DNA of 64,000 nucleotides from UBA1672 sp050633325 (GTDB taxonomy: Bacteria; Pseudomonadota; Alphaproteobacteria; Micavibrionales; Micavibrionaceae). Where the stretch lies: NCBI GenBank assembly GCA_050633325.1, contig JBOEGH010000006.1, positions 253,661 to 317,660 of the forward strand, read 5' to 3'. This document shows, piece after piece, positions 27,324-36,893 of this stretch (positions within the stretch are counted from its first letter, which is position 1; each line of letters begins with the position of its first letter). The translations under genes and the position numbers were made by a program. The notes under the pieces are model-generated. The model was not told where the DNA came from and searched no databases. It worked only from the letters and a program-made list of their open reading frames with translations.

Positions 27324-30086
27324 TCATTTACCTAACCGTTTTAAAATATGAGGTATATGAACTTGATCGGCTTTATAATTTCCCGTTAATACGTACATAA
27401 TAAGATTAACCCCAAACCTAAGAGACATTTCTTTTTGTTTAGAATCATAGCTGTTACTGTATCTGTCGTATTTCCTGTTGTTATAAGAGCTAGCCCACGA
27501 ACCGGCCCAGTTATTACTTCCGATTAGAACGGATGATACGTTATCTCTGCCACTAACACTTTGTTGTTCAACCCATAAAACGCCTGATGAAAATTGCCCA
27601 GGATATTCTTTTAGAAGGTAAAATGATTTTCCCAAAACGTGATCTGAAGGAATAGGGGCTAAAGGGGGTATGTTTAGTGACGCTGTAATGGCTCTTAACG
27701 ATAGAGAGTTTTTGGTGTTTGAAGTTCCATTTACTGAACGGTTTTGATCTCGTGTGTCGAATAAGATTGTTCCGCCATGATCAAGATAATATTGTATTCT
27801 CTTCATAGCCTTACTGGAGTAATTGTTGTGTGTCTCACTGATCGGCCAATAAATAAACGGGAAAAAGGCAAGTGGATCTTCTTCAGGGTTGAGGCCAACC
27901 ACACCAACCGGCTCTACAGATGTCCTGCTCTTTAGCGTATTTGAAAGTGATTCAAGCCCTCTTTGACTAAGTGCGTCAAGCTCTGGATTACCTGTTTTTA
28001 TGTACGCTAGATATAGCCCTTTTGAAAATTGTAACTCTTTATCCTCTGATGCCTGAGCATTGTATGGAGTGATCATTAACGTGAATAAGGCTATAAAAGG
28101 AAGAGCTCTGCTGCTTATGCTGGAAAATCCATTTCTTGACATCATAATCATTACTAACCAGTCGATACAAAACAGAATTAAAGCGCAGTATAAAATATAT
28201 GGCATTAAGCTTATCTCGTAATTACTTTCATAATTTGTATGCGGAATGCTTATAGGAAGGTTATCAATAGCAATTATTTTCGGCAAGTTAGTACCTATGT
28301 TAATTGCATATTGTGTCTTACCTTGCCCATATATGCCCGGAGGGTGGTTTTTACTTGGTATAAATTTATCAATACTTTTAACGGATATTGGTAGAACTGC
28401 GGCTGGTGGGGATATAAGAGTTCCAAACCCATCCATGACTAATAAAGGATCTAAAGAGGTGTATGATTTTCCAGCAGATAAATTAGTTGCGCCTGATAGT
28501 CTGATTATTCTCTTTAACACTGAAACGTACAGACCAGATATCGCAAAGTCAGACCATTGCGTATTTGCGCTTGTATGGATTAAAACTATCAATCCTTTTT
28601 CTTTTTTGTCAGCCGTTATTAGGGGAGTTCCGTCATTCAATTGCGCCCATATTTTATTATCCAGATCTTGCGAAGGATCGGCCAGAACCTGTTGTCTTAT
28701 TGTTACATCATTTGGGATTTCTAAACCGTAAAAAGGGCTGCTCTTTGCGAATGGCTTAATTGTTTGAGGCTCATCCCACGATAGCGCGCCTGATATTGAC
28801 CTTCCACCTGTTCGCAAGGCGACAGGTAGAAGAAATTGTTCCCCTTGTTTTTCTGCCATGTTAGGCCCTGCAAAATGTAAGAGTAACCCGCCTTCATTAA
28901 CCCATTTTTCTAATGCGTTTAGGGTCTCTGTTGGCATGGATGCTATGTCAGGTAATATAATTACTGATACTCCTGAATTTATTAGTGAGGTTATCTCCCC
29001 CGTATCTATATTCGCATAAGGTTCTAAAGCTCTTTTAATGTAATAGCTTTCCTCTATTAGAGGTGCAGAAAGAGCAGATTGCGGAGGTGCGGCAATACCA
29101 ACTTTTCTCTTTTTAAACTGGTCATCCAATAAGAATAAACTGCCTGCGCCTTTTGCGTTGCTAATTTTAAATTTGTTTATCTTATCGATCATCGATTTAG
29201 TTACATCAAATGAAACTGTATTTGGTAAATTATCGTTATCAAGTGCAATATTTTGTATGTCTAAAATGTTTCCGTTTTCGCCCAAAGCCTGCACAGTAAC
29301 AGGCAGGGAAGTTGGTATATTTTCTGGTGCATCTACATTAATACTTACGTTACTTTTCGTATGTTCTTTGCTTTTTCTCGTGGCCTTGTTGTTTGGTCGT
29401 AACAAAATAGGGAGTTTTTCTTGTGAAGGGGAAACGTAACTAAGGCTGCCTTGGTTTTGTAGGACCTTGACCATATCTCTGGCATTGCCCTCATCCAAAC
29501 CATGAGAGAGCCAAATGCTGCTAATTGGTTTGTTTTTCTTGTTGTTTGATAGGTACTTTGCCAGTTCCCTGTAATCAGCAGGCCAAGGGTTAGGCTGTAA
29601 ACCTCGTATGATTGATGATGCTGTTCCTTTTGGCAGTGGCCCGAATTGCTCTATTGCTTCTTGTCCGGTGTTTACGGTTGTCGGCAGTATGTATATTTCG
29701 CGATTTTCTCTTCCGGCCTGAGCTATTGTTTCTTCTGCCGCTGATATTTGTAAATTCCAGTTTTGTGCGCTTGCCCAACTATTATCTATAACTAATCTTA
29801 TAGCGTCTTTCCCTGGTAACCCTTTCGATGGGTTAATTACCGGCCCGGCTAAAGCAATGACTATTAATGTTATCATCAGTAATCTTAGGAGGAAAATCCA
29901 CCATGGAGTTTTGCTTTGCGTGTTTTCTTCTGAATTTAATCCGTTTAAAAACCTGATAGCAGGAAATTGAATTGTTTGTGGAGCAGGCGGGGTAACACGA
30001 AGCAAATACCATATAATAGGCAATGCCAGTAATGCAGACAGTATAACCGGCTGTATAAATACTATTTGTGATAATAGTGCAATCAT
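27324..30086 (-). CDS. BatA-N / DUF4159 membrane protein
   Basis: A 920-residue protein. Residues 8-90 form an aerotolerance-regulator (BatA) N-terminal region with two transmembrane helices (ALLALPIIWYLLRVTPPAP; LLRLLMITLIVIALAGPVI). A VWA-like and amidotransferase-like middle (95-600) precedes two more helices (about 640-690) and a C-terminal DUF4159 domain (700-918; LYLAYIKTGNPELDALSQ, TILFDTRDQ). It overlaps the DUF58 gene by four bases and ends one base from the next gene. Probably part of a MoxR-dependent envelope complex; function unproven. Confidence 0.7.
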   Translation of the reverse strand: MIALLSQIVFIQPVILSALLALPIIWYLLRVTPPAPQTIQFPAIRFLNGLNSEENTQSKTPWWIFLLRLLMITLIVIALAGPVINPSKGLPGKDAIRLVIDNSWASAQNWNLQISAAEETIAQAGRENREIYILPTTVNTGQEAIEQFGPLPKGTASSIIRGLQPNPWPADYRELAKYLSNNKKNKPISSIWLSHGLDEGNARDMVKVLQNQGSLSYVSPSQEKLPILLRPNNKATRKSKEHTKSNVSINVDAPENIPTSLPVTVQALGENGNILDIQNIALDNDNLPNTVSFDVTKSMIDKINKFKISNAKGAGSLFLLDDQFKKRKVGIAAPPQSALSAPLIEESYYIKRALEPYANIDTGEITSLINSGVSVIILPDIASMPTETLNALEKWVNEGGLLLHFAGPNMAEKQGEQFLLPVALRTGGRSISGALSWDEPQTIKPFAKSSPFYGLEIPNDVTIRQQVLADPSQDLDNKIWAQLNDGTPLITADKKEKGLIVLIHTSANTQWSDFAISGLYVSVLKRIIRLSGATNLSAGKSYTSLDPLLVMDGFGTLISPPAAVLPISVKSIDKFIPSKNHPPGIYGQGKTQYAINIGTNLPKIIAIDNLPISIPHTNYESNYEISLMPYILYCALILFCIDWLVMIMMSRNGFSSISSRALPFIALFTLMITPYNAQASEDKELQFSKGLYLAYIKTGNPELDALSQRGLESLSNTLKSRTSVEPVGVVGLNPEEDPLAFFPFIYWPISETHNNYSSKAMKRIQYYLDHGGTILFDTRDQNRSVNGTSNTKNSLSLRAITASLNIPPLAPIPSDHVLGKSFYLLKEYPGQFSSGVLWVEQQSVSGRDNVSSVLIGSNNWAGSWASSYNNRKYDRYSNSYDSKQKEMSLRFGVNLIMYVLTGNYKADQVHIPHILKRLGK

Positions 30087-30979
30087 ATATTCACCCTATT
30101 ATTACTGTCTGATAGATATAGGATGTTTTTGAGTGTTTCGGCGATATCGTCGTTATTATCGTACAATATATATGACCAGTTTTTATCATGGCAGAGCGCC
30201 CTTATTTGATTAATATGATCATTTATACGTTTTTTGTATTCTTTTCGTATTGATGAAACATTGCTTATAAGTTCGTACTGGTTGTCACCATTGCCTTCAA
30301 AGCGTATGCGGCCTTTATAGTTAAGCTCAATCTCTGAAAAGTCCAAGGTTTGAATTAGTAAACCATTTTGCGCATTTGCCGATATGTTTGATATACTTTG
30401 TGATATTTCTTCTATAGGGGACAGAAAATCACCAATTCCAATGAATGATGCATGATTTGGAATTGCAAAATTCATCGTATCAGGCAAATCTGAGTTTATA
30501 TTAGATTGTTGTAATAGCATTTGCCCGATATTTTGTACTTTTTCTTCACTATTTCCTGTTTTAAGGTCTCCGAATATTCCTATTTGTTCGCCTGACTTAC
30601 GCATTAACATAGCCAAAGAAACAGCAATGATATGTGCGCAATCTTGTTTTGTGTAATTGTCTAAATCTGATGTGAAATCCATTGATGAACCGCTGGCGCA
30701 CCATAGATATGTTTTTTGTGTGGTCTGCCATTCTCTTTGTTTTATTAAAACGTGATCGCCTTTCGCCGATTGTCGCCAATCAATATCTTGTGGTCGGTCT
30801 GTATCTTGGTATTCACGAAACTGCCAAAATTTTTCACCTGCCCCTGATTTCCTTTGGGCGTGTGTACCATGCACAATATTGTTAGACACTTTTTCTGCTT
30901 TTATCATCAGCGCAGGAAGGTCAGAAATATTATTTTCTGCTTCACGTCGTAACTGTAATATATCTGACAACTTTCTCAA
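30083..30979 (-). CDS. DUF58 family protein
   Basis: A 298-residue soluble protein with the DUF58 signature GEKFWQFREYQDTDRPQDIDWRQSAK around residues 46-70, followed by a VWA-like fold (SSMDFTSDLDNYTKQ). DUF58 proteins are regularly encoded beside MoxR AAA ATPases and are thought to be their clients or partners. It starts 10 bases after moxR and overlaps the DUF4159 gene downstream. Its length is normal for the alphaproteobacterial form. Confidence 0.8.
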   Translation of the reverse strand: MRKLSDILQLRREAENNISDLPALMIKAEKVSNNIVHGTHAQRKSGAGEKFWQFREYQDTDRPQDIDWRQSAKGDHVLIKQREWQTTQKTYLWCASGSSMDFTSDLDNYTKQDCAHIIAVSLAMLMRKSGEQIGIFGDLKTGNSEEKVQNIGQMLLQQSNINSDLPDTMNFAIPNHASFIGIGDFLSPIEEISQSISNISANAQNGLLIQTLDFSEIELNYKGRIRFEGNGDNQYELISNVSSIRKEYKKRINDHINQIRALCHDKNWSYILYDNNDDIAETLKNILYLSDSNNRVNI

Positions 30980-30988
30980 TTAAAGCTC

Positions 30989-31966
30989 CTAAAGGTTTTG
31001 GGAAATGTCAGATATTATATTGTCTATAGTAATGTCTTGCGCCCTTGCTTTGAAGTTAAGAGCCATTCTGTGTCTTAGAATAGGGGTTGATAATGCGATT
31101 ACATCTTCTTCCAATGGTGCGTTTCTACCCTGCAGTAAAGCGCGCGCCCTTACCGCAAGCATCAGGCCTTGCGCACCACGAGGACCCGGCGCCCATGTTA
31201 CATATTCATTCACCAAATCTGATGTGCTTTCTCCTGGTCTTAAGCTGCGCACTAATGTAAGTATCATGTCAACAACACCATCGCTTATTGGCATTTCTCT
31301 TACCAAATGTTGTATTTCTTGCAAAGACTCGCCATTAATGACTGCCTTTACATCATTGGATTTATTCGTTGTCGTGCTCAGAATTATCTCACGCTCTGAT
31401 TTTGCATCAGGATAATCAACGTTAATTTGCATCATGAATCTGTCAAGTTGAGCTTCTGGTAATGGGTATGTTCCTTCTTGCTCAATCGGGTTTTGTGTGG
31501 CTAATACATGAAATGGTTCGGGAAGTTCTCTTGTTTTACCCGCGATAGATATTTCTTTTTCCTGCATTGCCTGTAATAGCGCGCTTTGTGTTCTTGGGGA
31601 TGCACGGTTAATTTCATCCGCCATGAATAATTGTGTGAATATTGGGCCTTCTATAAAGCGAAATGAACGTTTTCCTTTTGCATCTTCTTCAAGTATTTCC
31701 GAGCCGATAATATCAGCAGGCATCAGGTCGGGGGTACATTGAACGCGACTTGAATTAAGTCCAAAAACTTTAGCAACAGTTTCAACAAGTAATGTTTTAG
31801 CCAATCCAGGAACACCCACCAATAACACATGGCCACCAGATATCAGTGTGACTAAGGTCTGATCGACAGTGTCATCTTGCCCAATGATGACCTTTGTAAT
31901 TTCCTCTTTGGCTTCATTTAGGCTTTTATGCGTGTTTTTAAATATATCCACGGTCTTATCGCTCAT
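30989..31966 (-). CDS. MoxR-family AAA+ ATPase
   Basis: A 325-residue AAA+ ATPase: Walker A GVPGLAKT (51-58), Walker B FMADEINRA, sensor 1 in ATQNPIEQEGTYPLPEAQLDRF, and a C-terminal lid with WAPGPRGAQGLMLAVRARAL. MoxR ATPases act as chaperones that mature partner complexes using VWA proteins. It leads a four-gene reverse operon with DUF58, DUF4159 and VWA/amidotransferase-like genes and is divergent from cca across 86 bases. Substrate unknown. Confidence 0.9.
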   Translation of the reverse strand: MSDKTVDIFKNTHKSLNEAKEEITKVIIGQDDTVDQTLVTLISGGHVLLVGVPGLAKTLLVETVAKVFGLNSSRVQCTPDLMPADIIGSEILEEDAKGKRSFRFIEGPIFTQLFMADEINRASPRTQSALLQAMQEKEISIAGKTRELPEPFHVLATQNPIEQEGTYPLPEAQLDRFMMQINVDYPDAKSEREIILSTTTNKSNDVKAVINGESLQEIQHLVREMPISDGVVDMILTLVRSLRPGESTSDLVNEYVTWAPGPRGAQGLMLAVRARALLQGRNAPLEEDVIALSTPILRHRMALNFKARAQDITIDNIISDISQNL

Positions 31967-32052
31967 GGTATTTAGTCCTTCTCAAAAGATTCGCGTAAGG
32001 TATAATACGAAATATTCATGTAAATGCATGCTTTTTAGAGTGAAAATTTAAG

Positions 32053-33270
32053 ATGTCCCAAAAAAATCCATTAAAGGTAAAGCGCCATATTGTTCGTCCA
32101 AACTGGTTACTATCGACGGAAACACAAAAATTGTTCAAGGTTTTACAAGGCGGTGTTCCTGATGATGAACCGCAAGCTTTGTTCGTAGGAGGTTGTGTTC
32201 GCAATACTTTGTTAGATGAAAAGGTGGAGGATTTTGATGTCGCTACGCCTTTGTCACCTGATGAGGTTACCAATATTTTAGAGGCTGCAGATATAAAAGT
32301 AATCCCCACAGGTATAGATCATGGAACGGTAACGGTTCTTATTGGTGATTATGCTTATGAGGTCACCACATTACGCCATGATAAAGAAACCGATGGTAGG
32401 CATGCGGTTGTTGCTTATACTGATTCATGGGTTGATGATGCGCGCAGGCGTGACTTTACGGTTAATACTCTACTGATGGACCTAAGGGGAAATGTATATG
32501 ATCCTTTGGATAGCGGCTTAAGTGATATTGATGCAAAATGTATTCGTTTTGTTGGAAATGCAAATACGAGAATTGAAGAAGATCATTTGCGTATTTTACG
32601 GTTTTTTAGATTTTCTGCACAGTATAGCAGTGGAGAATTCGATAAAGAGGGGCTGGATGCCTGTAAAAATGGTGCTGAACACATAAATAAATTGTCAAGA
32701 GAGCGAATAACGCAAGAAATGTTTAAAATTCTATCCTCTGAAAAGCCATATAAAACGCTTAATGTAATGTTAGAGCATGAAATCCTTGATGAAATTATGT
32801 TTTTTAAAGAAAACCCTAAATTTTTTGAGCATTTTTGCAATTTTCAATCACGTTTTAGGTTAAATGCTCTTTCTTCGCGTTTATTCGTTTTTGCAAATAT
32901 GGATTTTAGTAATATTCAATTGATGGGTAAGTTGATTTTATTTCCTAAGGTGTTCTTAAAAGATATGAAGGCGATTGCGGGTGCGCTGGAACTTCCTGAC
33001 CTTTCATGCGACCATGCTGTACAACGCAGTGTGTATAGGTTTGGTAGGTCTGCGACGGCGCAAGCGCTTATGATTGAGCTGGCTCAAGATCGTGTCATGA
33101 ATTCTTATGCGTCTACTGCTTTAGACATTATACAGAACTGGGATGTGCCTGATTTCCCTGTTAGCGGAGGGGACTTGATGGCACGCGGTATGAAAGCCGG
33201 CCCCGAATTAGGGGCAGAGCTTAATCGGCTCGAGCAAGAGTGGATAGATAATGGGTTTAAGCTCAGCTAG
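32053..33270 (+). CDS. cca: CCA tRNA nucleotidyltransferase / poly(A) polymerase-like
   Basis: A 405-residue class II nucleotidyltransferase. GG at 46-47 (FVGGCVRNTLL), the metal-binding DFD (Asp60, Asp62) and the RRRDFTVN motif (131-138) are all visible, followed by the RNA-binding helical region (RIEEDHLRILRFFRFSAQYS). It adds or repairs the 3' CCA of tRNA. Poly(A) polymerases share this core, but the length and neighbours are those of the alphaproteobacterial CCA enzyme. It converges on hemF with one base between them. Confidence 0.88.
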   Translation: MSQKNPLKVKRHIVRPNWLLSTETQKLFKVLQGGVPDDEPQALFVGGCVRNTLLDEKVEDFDVATPLSPDEVTNILEAADIKVIPTGIDHGTVTVLIGDYAYEVTTLRHDKETDGRHAVVAYTDSWVDDARRRDFTVNTLLMDLRGNVYDPLDSGLSDIDAKCIRFVGNANTRIEEDHLRILRFFRFSAQYSSGEFDKEGLDACKNGAEHINKLSRERITQEMFKILSSEKPYKTLNVMLEHEILDEIMFFKENPKFFEHFCNFQSRFRLNALSSRLFVFANMDFSNIQLMGKLILFPKVFLKDMKAIAGALELPDLSCDHAVQRSVYRFGRSATAQALMIELAQDRVMNSYASTALDIIQNWDVPDFPVSGGDLMARGMKAGPELGAELNRLEQEWIDNGFKLS

Positions 33271-33271
33271 C

Positions 33272-34162
33272 CTATGGCCATTTTACCTCTGGTGGCATGG
33301 ACATTAATATTGCCTCGGTATTGCCGCCGGTTTTCAAGCCAAACATAGTTCCACGATCATGCAATAGATTAAATTCTACGTAGCGACCACGTTTTATAAG
33401 TTGATGTTCACGCTGTTCTTCGTTCCATTCATTGTTCATTGATCGACGAACAATGTCACAATATATGTCTTTAAATGTTGTGCCGACATCTTGAACGAAT
33501 TTAAAATCATTATCCCATTCTTTGCGATCTAAGTAATCAAAGAATATACCACCAACACCACGAGGTTCATTCCTGTGGGGTAGGAAGAAATATCTATCGC
33601 ACCATTCTTTAAATTCAGGATAATATTCAGGATCATGCCTGTCACAGCAATTTTTAAGTGCCGCGTGAAAGTCAGAAGTATCTTTCTCATCAGGAAACAT
33701 AGGTGTTAAATCTGCGCCACCGCCAAACCAGCTTTTTGATGTTGCTATCATTCGTGTGTTCATGTGAACCGCAGGAACTAGGGGGGAATGCATATGCGCG
33801 ACTAATGAAATTCCTGATGCCCAGAACTCACCATTGCTTTCTTCCGCTCCAGGTATTTGTTTTGCAAACTCTTCTGAAAATTTCCCATGAACCAAAGAAA
33901 AGTTCACACCAACCTTTTCAAAAACTCTGCCACGCATAACAGCCATACGTCCGCCACCCTTAAGCACTGACCCTGAGGGGTTTTCTTTGTCACTATCTGC
34001 ACGGTTCCAATCTGTTTTCTCAAACTTCCCCGCGGCGGAGTCGATGTTATGGCCAGTGTCCAGATCTTGTTCAATGTCCTCAAAGGCATCACATATTTGG
34101 TCTTGTAAGTTTTTAAACCAATCTGATGCTGTTTGTTTTTTGTTTTCCATTATTTGGTCCAT
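33272..34162 (-). CDS. hemF: Oxygen-dependent coproporphyrinogen III oxidase
   Basis: A 296-residue HemF with family segments MAVMRGRVFEKVGVNFSLVHG, RMIATSKSWFGGGADLTPMF and GRYVEFNLLHDRGTMFGLKTGG. It converts coproporphyrinogen III to protoporphyrinogen IX in haem synthesis and needs O2. The start is ambiguous: ATG 34162 overlaps trmL, while ATG 34150 forms TAATG with the trmL stop and has GGA seven bases upstream. It is co-transcribed with trmL. Aerobic haem synthesis fits the bc1 genes nearby. Confidence 0.95.
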   Translation of the reverse strand: MDQIMENKKQTASDWFKNLQDQICDAFEDIEQDLDTGHNIDSAAGKFEKTDWNRADSDKENPSGSVLKGGGRMAVMRGRVFEKVGVNFSLVHGKFSEEFAKQIPGAEESNGEFWASGISLVAHMHSPLVPAVHMNTRMIATSKSWFGGGADLTPMFPDEKDTSDFHAALKNCCDRHDPEYYPEFKEWCDRYFFLPHRNEPRGVGGIFFDYLDRKEWDNDFKFVQDVGTTFKDIYCDIVRRSMNNEWNEEQREHQLIKRGRYVEFNLLHDRGTMFGLKTGGNTEAILMSMPPEVKWP

Positions 34163-34602
34163 TCCGTTTGTCTGATTGCTTCACCCAAAATCATTGATGT
34201 TGCGTTTACTATGTTTAAAGATCGTAAGCCATGCTTCATTGGGATGCATATACGATTATGCACACTATCGTGAACATTATCCGGTACTCCGGCGCTTTCC
34301 CTTCCTGCTAGTAATATATCGTTATCATTGAATTGGAAATCCGCGTAGGGGGTCTCTGTCTTTGTAGACATCAAAATAATACGGTGATCAGATTTGTATA
34401 AATCAAAAAAATCATTCCAGCTATTATGTTTAGTTATTGTGATTTTATCATAATAATCCAAAGCAGATTGCCTGATCTTTCTGGCGTCCCATAAAAATCC
34501 ACAGGGCTCAATAATATCAAGTGACGCACCCATACATGCGCATAAACGCATCATAGCGCCCAGATTTTGGGGGATGTCTGGCTGGTATAGGGCGATTTTC
34601 AA
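34150..34602 (-). CDS. trmL: tRNA (cytidine/uridine-34-2'-O)-methyltransferase
   Basis: A 150-residue SPOUT methyltransferase of TrmL length. N-terminal ALYQPDIPQNLGAMMRLCACMG, a central LLAGRESAGVP and a C-terminal knot segment IPMKHGLRSLNIVNATSMIL match the family. It methylates the wobble ribose of tRNA-Leu. It overlaps or abuts hemF and is divergent from petA across about 165 bases. Confident on family; the exact substrate is inferred from homology. Confidence 0.93.
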   Translation of the reverse strand: MKIALYQPDIPQNLGAMMRLCACMGASLDIIEPCGFLWDARKIRQSALDYYDKITITKHNSWNDFFDLYKSDHRIILMSTKTETPYADFQFNDNDILLAGRESAGVPDNVHDSVHNRICIPMKHGLRSLNIVNATSMILGEAIRQTEWTK

Positions 34603-34767
34603 TTTTTTCTCCTGCTAAATATTGCCCACATTTATTAAACTTTATTGCATAAGATTACAATTTTCTTTTAAAGGCTGGAAAGGTTGGACTTGATCTATTA
34701 TAAAGGGAGAGTTAAAAGACTGTTTCAAATATTAGATTCTATTAAATTTAAAGAGATTAAGACAAAA

Positions 34768-35328
34768 ATGTCAGCCGATACAAAAACAAATAATGATAGC
34801 CCACATAGTGAAGAAGGCGAAACTCGCCGCGACTTCATGCAATTACTTGCCTCTGCCTTTGGTGTAGTGGGTGGGGCACTTGCCGCTTGGCCAATGATAA
34901 ACTCTCTTAATCCTGCGAAGGATACTTTGGCTCTTGCCACTGTTGAGGTTGATATAAGTGGCATACCTAAAGGTGAAGCTAAAACTATCATGTGGCAAGG
35001 TAAACCGGTTTTTGTTCGCCACAGAACTGATGAAGAAATTAAAATGGCCGAAGCTGTTGATGTTCAGGCTCTTACAGATAAGCAAACTGATAAAGAACGC
35101 ATCAAGCGCCCTGAATGGCTTGTTACTATTGGTGTTTGTACACATTTGGGTTGCGTTCCTGTAGGTCAGAAGATGACTGAAACACGTGGTGATTATGGTG
35201 GGTGGTTTTGCCCATGTCATGGGTCTCACTACGACACTTCGGGGCGTATACGTAAAGGTCCTGCACCTAAGAACTTGGCTGTACCGCCTTATAAATTTGT
35301 TAACGACACAACTATAAAGATTGGATAA
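34768..35328 (+). CDS. petA: Ubiquinol-cytochrome c reductase Rieske iron-sulfur subunit
   Basis: A 186-residue Rieske protein from ATG 34768. It has a twin-arginine-like start (ETRRDFMQLLASAFG), a transmembrane anchor (about 25-45), and both cluster-binding boxes CTHLGC and CPCHGSHYD with paired Cys and His. A TTG at 34684 would add 28 residues that do not fit the family. The product carries electrons from ubiquinol to cytochrome c1. It is the first gene of petABC, five bases before petB. Confidence 0.96.
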   Translation: MSADTKTNNDSPHSEEGETRRDFMQLLASAFGVVGGALAAWPMINSLNPAKDTLALATVEVDISGIPKGEAKTIMWQGKPVFVRHRTDEEIKMAEAVDVQALTDKQTDKERIKRPEWLVTIGVCTHLGCVPVGQKMTETRGDYGGWFCPCHGSHYDTSGRIRKGPAPKNLAVPPYKFVNDTTIKIG

Positions 35329-35333
35329 TAGAG

Positions 35334-36890
35334 ATGGGACACGGAACTCGTGAAGAATTTAGTAATCCGATCGTAGAGTGGGTGGATTCCCGTCTACCGG
35401 TCTTTACTATGATGCAAAAGGAATACGGGGTTTTTCCAACGCCGCGTAATTTCAACTGGTTTTGGAATTTTGGCGCTATTGCTATGTTCATGCTAATTAC
35501 TATGATTGTGACTGGTATTGTTCTTGCAATGCATTATACGGCAAATACTGAACTCGCATTTGACAGTGTAGAGCGTATTACCCGCGATGTTAATGGTGGT
35601 TGGTTGCTTCGTAATCTGCACATGAACGGCGCGTCTTTCTTCTTTATTGCCGTTTACATACATATTTTCCGCGGCATGTATTATGGTTCTTATAAAGGAC
35701 CACGTGAATTACTGTGGATCTTAGGTGTTGTTATTTTCTTGTTGATGATGGCAACGGCATTTATCGGTTATGTTCTTCCTTGGGGGCAAATGAGCCTTTG
35801 GGGTGCTACAGTTATTACTAACCTGTTCTCTGCAATTCCTTTTGTGGGTGATAGTATCGTGACGCTTCTTTGGGGTGGGTTTGCCGTTGATAACCCAACT
35901 CTAACTCGTTTCTTTGCGCTGCATTTTTTATTGCCGTTTGTTATCTTTGCTGTTGTGTTTCTTCATATTTGGGCATTACACGTTACAGGATCAAATAATC
36001 CATTGGGTATTGAGCCGAAAGGGCCACAAGATACATTGCCGTTTCATCCGTATTATACGATGAAAGACTTTTTCGGCATGATTGTGTTCATGATTTTCTA
36101 TGCGTTGTTTGTGTTTTATGCACCCGATGCTTTAGGACATCCTGATAACTATATACCGGCTAATCCTATGGTAACGCCACCGCACATCGTTCCTGAATGG
36201 TACTTCTTGCCTTTCTATGCGATTTTGCGTGCGATTACTTTTAACTTTAACTTGTTTATGCTTGCTGGCCTTGGTCTGTTGGCGGTGTTTATGGTTGAAT
36301 TTATCTGGCGTTATAAGCCGAAATATCTGTCGACATTACAAGGTGTGATATTACTTGTTGTTGGTGGAGCTTTGGCTTTGTTTGGTTTGTTGGCTGACTT
36401 TAATCAGACATGGGGTATTCCTATGACTGCTGCGACGCAAGTTCCTATTTCTGCGAAATTTGGTGGTGTTCTTGCAATGTTTGGATCGATTGGTCTTCTG
36501 GTTGTATTACCATGGTTAGACAGTCATCCAATCAGGTCTGCACGCTTCCGCCCATTGTTCCGTATTGCTGTACTTGTATTTACTTTTAGTGTGTTCGTTC
36601 TTGGTTATGCGGGTTCACAACCGGCGGATAAAGTGTATTTGTCGACATGTCTTGGTGATGCGCATGCTTGTGAAGCGGTTGCGCATGGTGATGAAAGTCA
36701 CATAGAAGAAGGTCATGAACCGACGATATTAAAATTCGATAACACAATGTTGGCTCAGGTGTTTACCGGGTTATATTTCGCATTCTTTCTAATTATCTTG
36801 CCACTTTTAAGCCGCTTTGAAAAAGGTCGTGAATTACCGACTTCAATTCACGAGGCTGTATTGGCAAAAAAACAAAAAGCAGGAGCATAG
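35334..36890 (+). CDS. petB: Cytochrome b subunit of bc1 complex, with insertions
   Basis: A 518-residue cytochrome b, about 90 residues longer than usual alphaproteobacterial forms. Conserved parts are intact: haem-ligand helices (HIFRGMYYGSYKGPRE, HFLLPFVIFAVVFLHIWALH) and the Qo motif PEWY (287-290). About 68 extra residues (303-370) with two hydrophobic stretches lie between PEWYFLPFYAILRAI and KFGGVLAMFGSI, where the two normally join with few residues between. A second, His/Glu-rich insertion with two Cys lies near 432-462 before the last helix. The frame is clean, so these are not errors of phase. It transfers electrons between ubiquinol and the Rieske centre. Confidence 0.93.
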   Translation: MGHGTREEFSNPIVEWVDSRLPVFTMMQKEYGVFPTPRNFNWFWNFGAIAMFMLITMIVTGIVLAMHYTANTELAFDSVERITRDVNGGWLLRNLHMNGASFFFIAVYIHIFRGMYYGSYKGPRELLWILGVVIFLLMMATAFIGYVLPWGQMSLWGATVITNLFSAIPFVGDSIVTLLWGGFAVDNPTLTRFFALHFLLPFVIFAVVFLHIWALHVTGSNNPLGIEPKGPQDTLPFHPYYTMKDFFGMIVFMIFYALFVFYAPDALGHPDNYIPANPMVTPPHIVPEWYFLPFYAILRAITFNFNLFMLAGLGLLAVFMVEFIWRYKPKYLSTLQGVILLVVGGALALFGLLADFNQTWGIPMTAATQVPISAKFGGVLAMFGSIGLLVVLPWLDSHPIRSARFRPLFRIAVLVFTFSVFVLGYAGSQPADKVYLSTCLGDAHACEAVAHGDESHIEEGHEPTILKFDNTMLAQVFTGLYFAFFLIILPLLSRFEKGRELPTSIHEAVLAKKQKAGA

Positions 36891-36893
36891 TTA

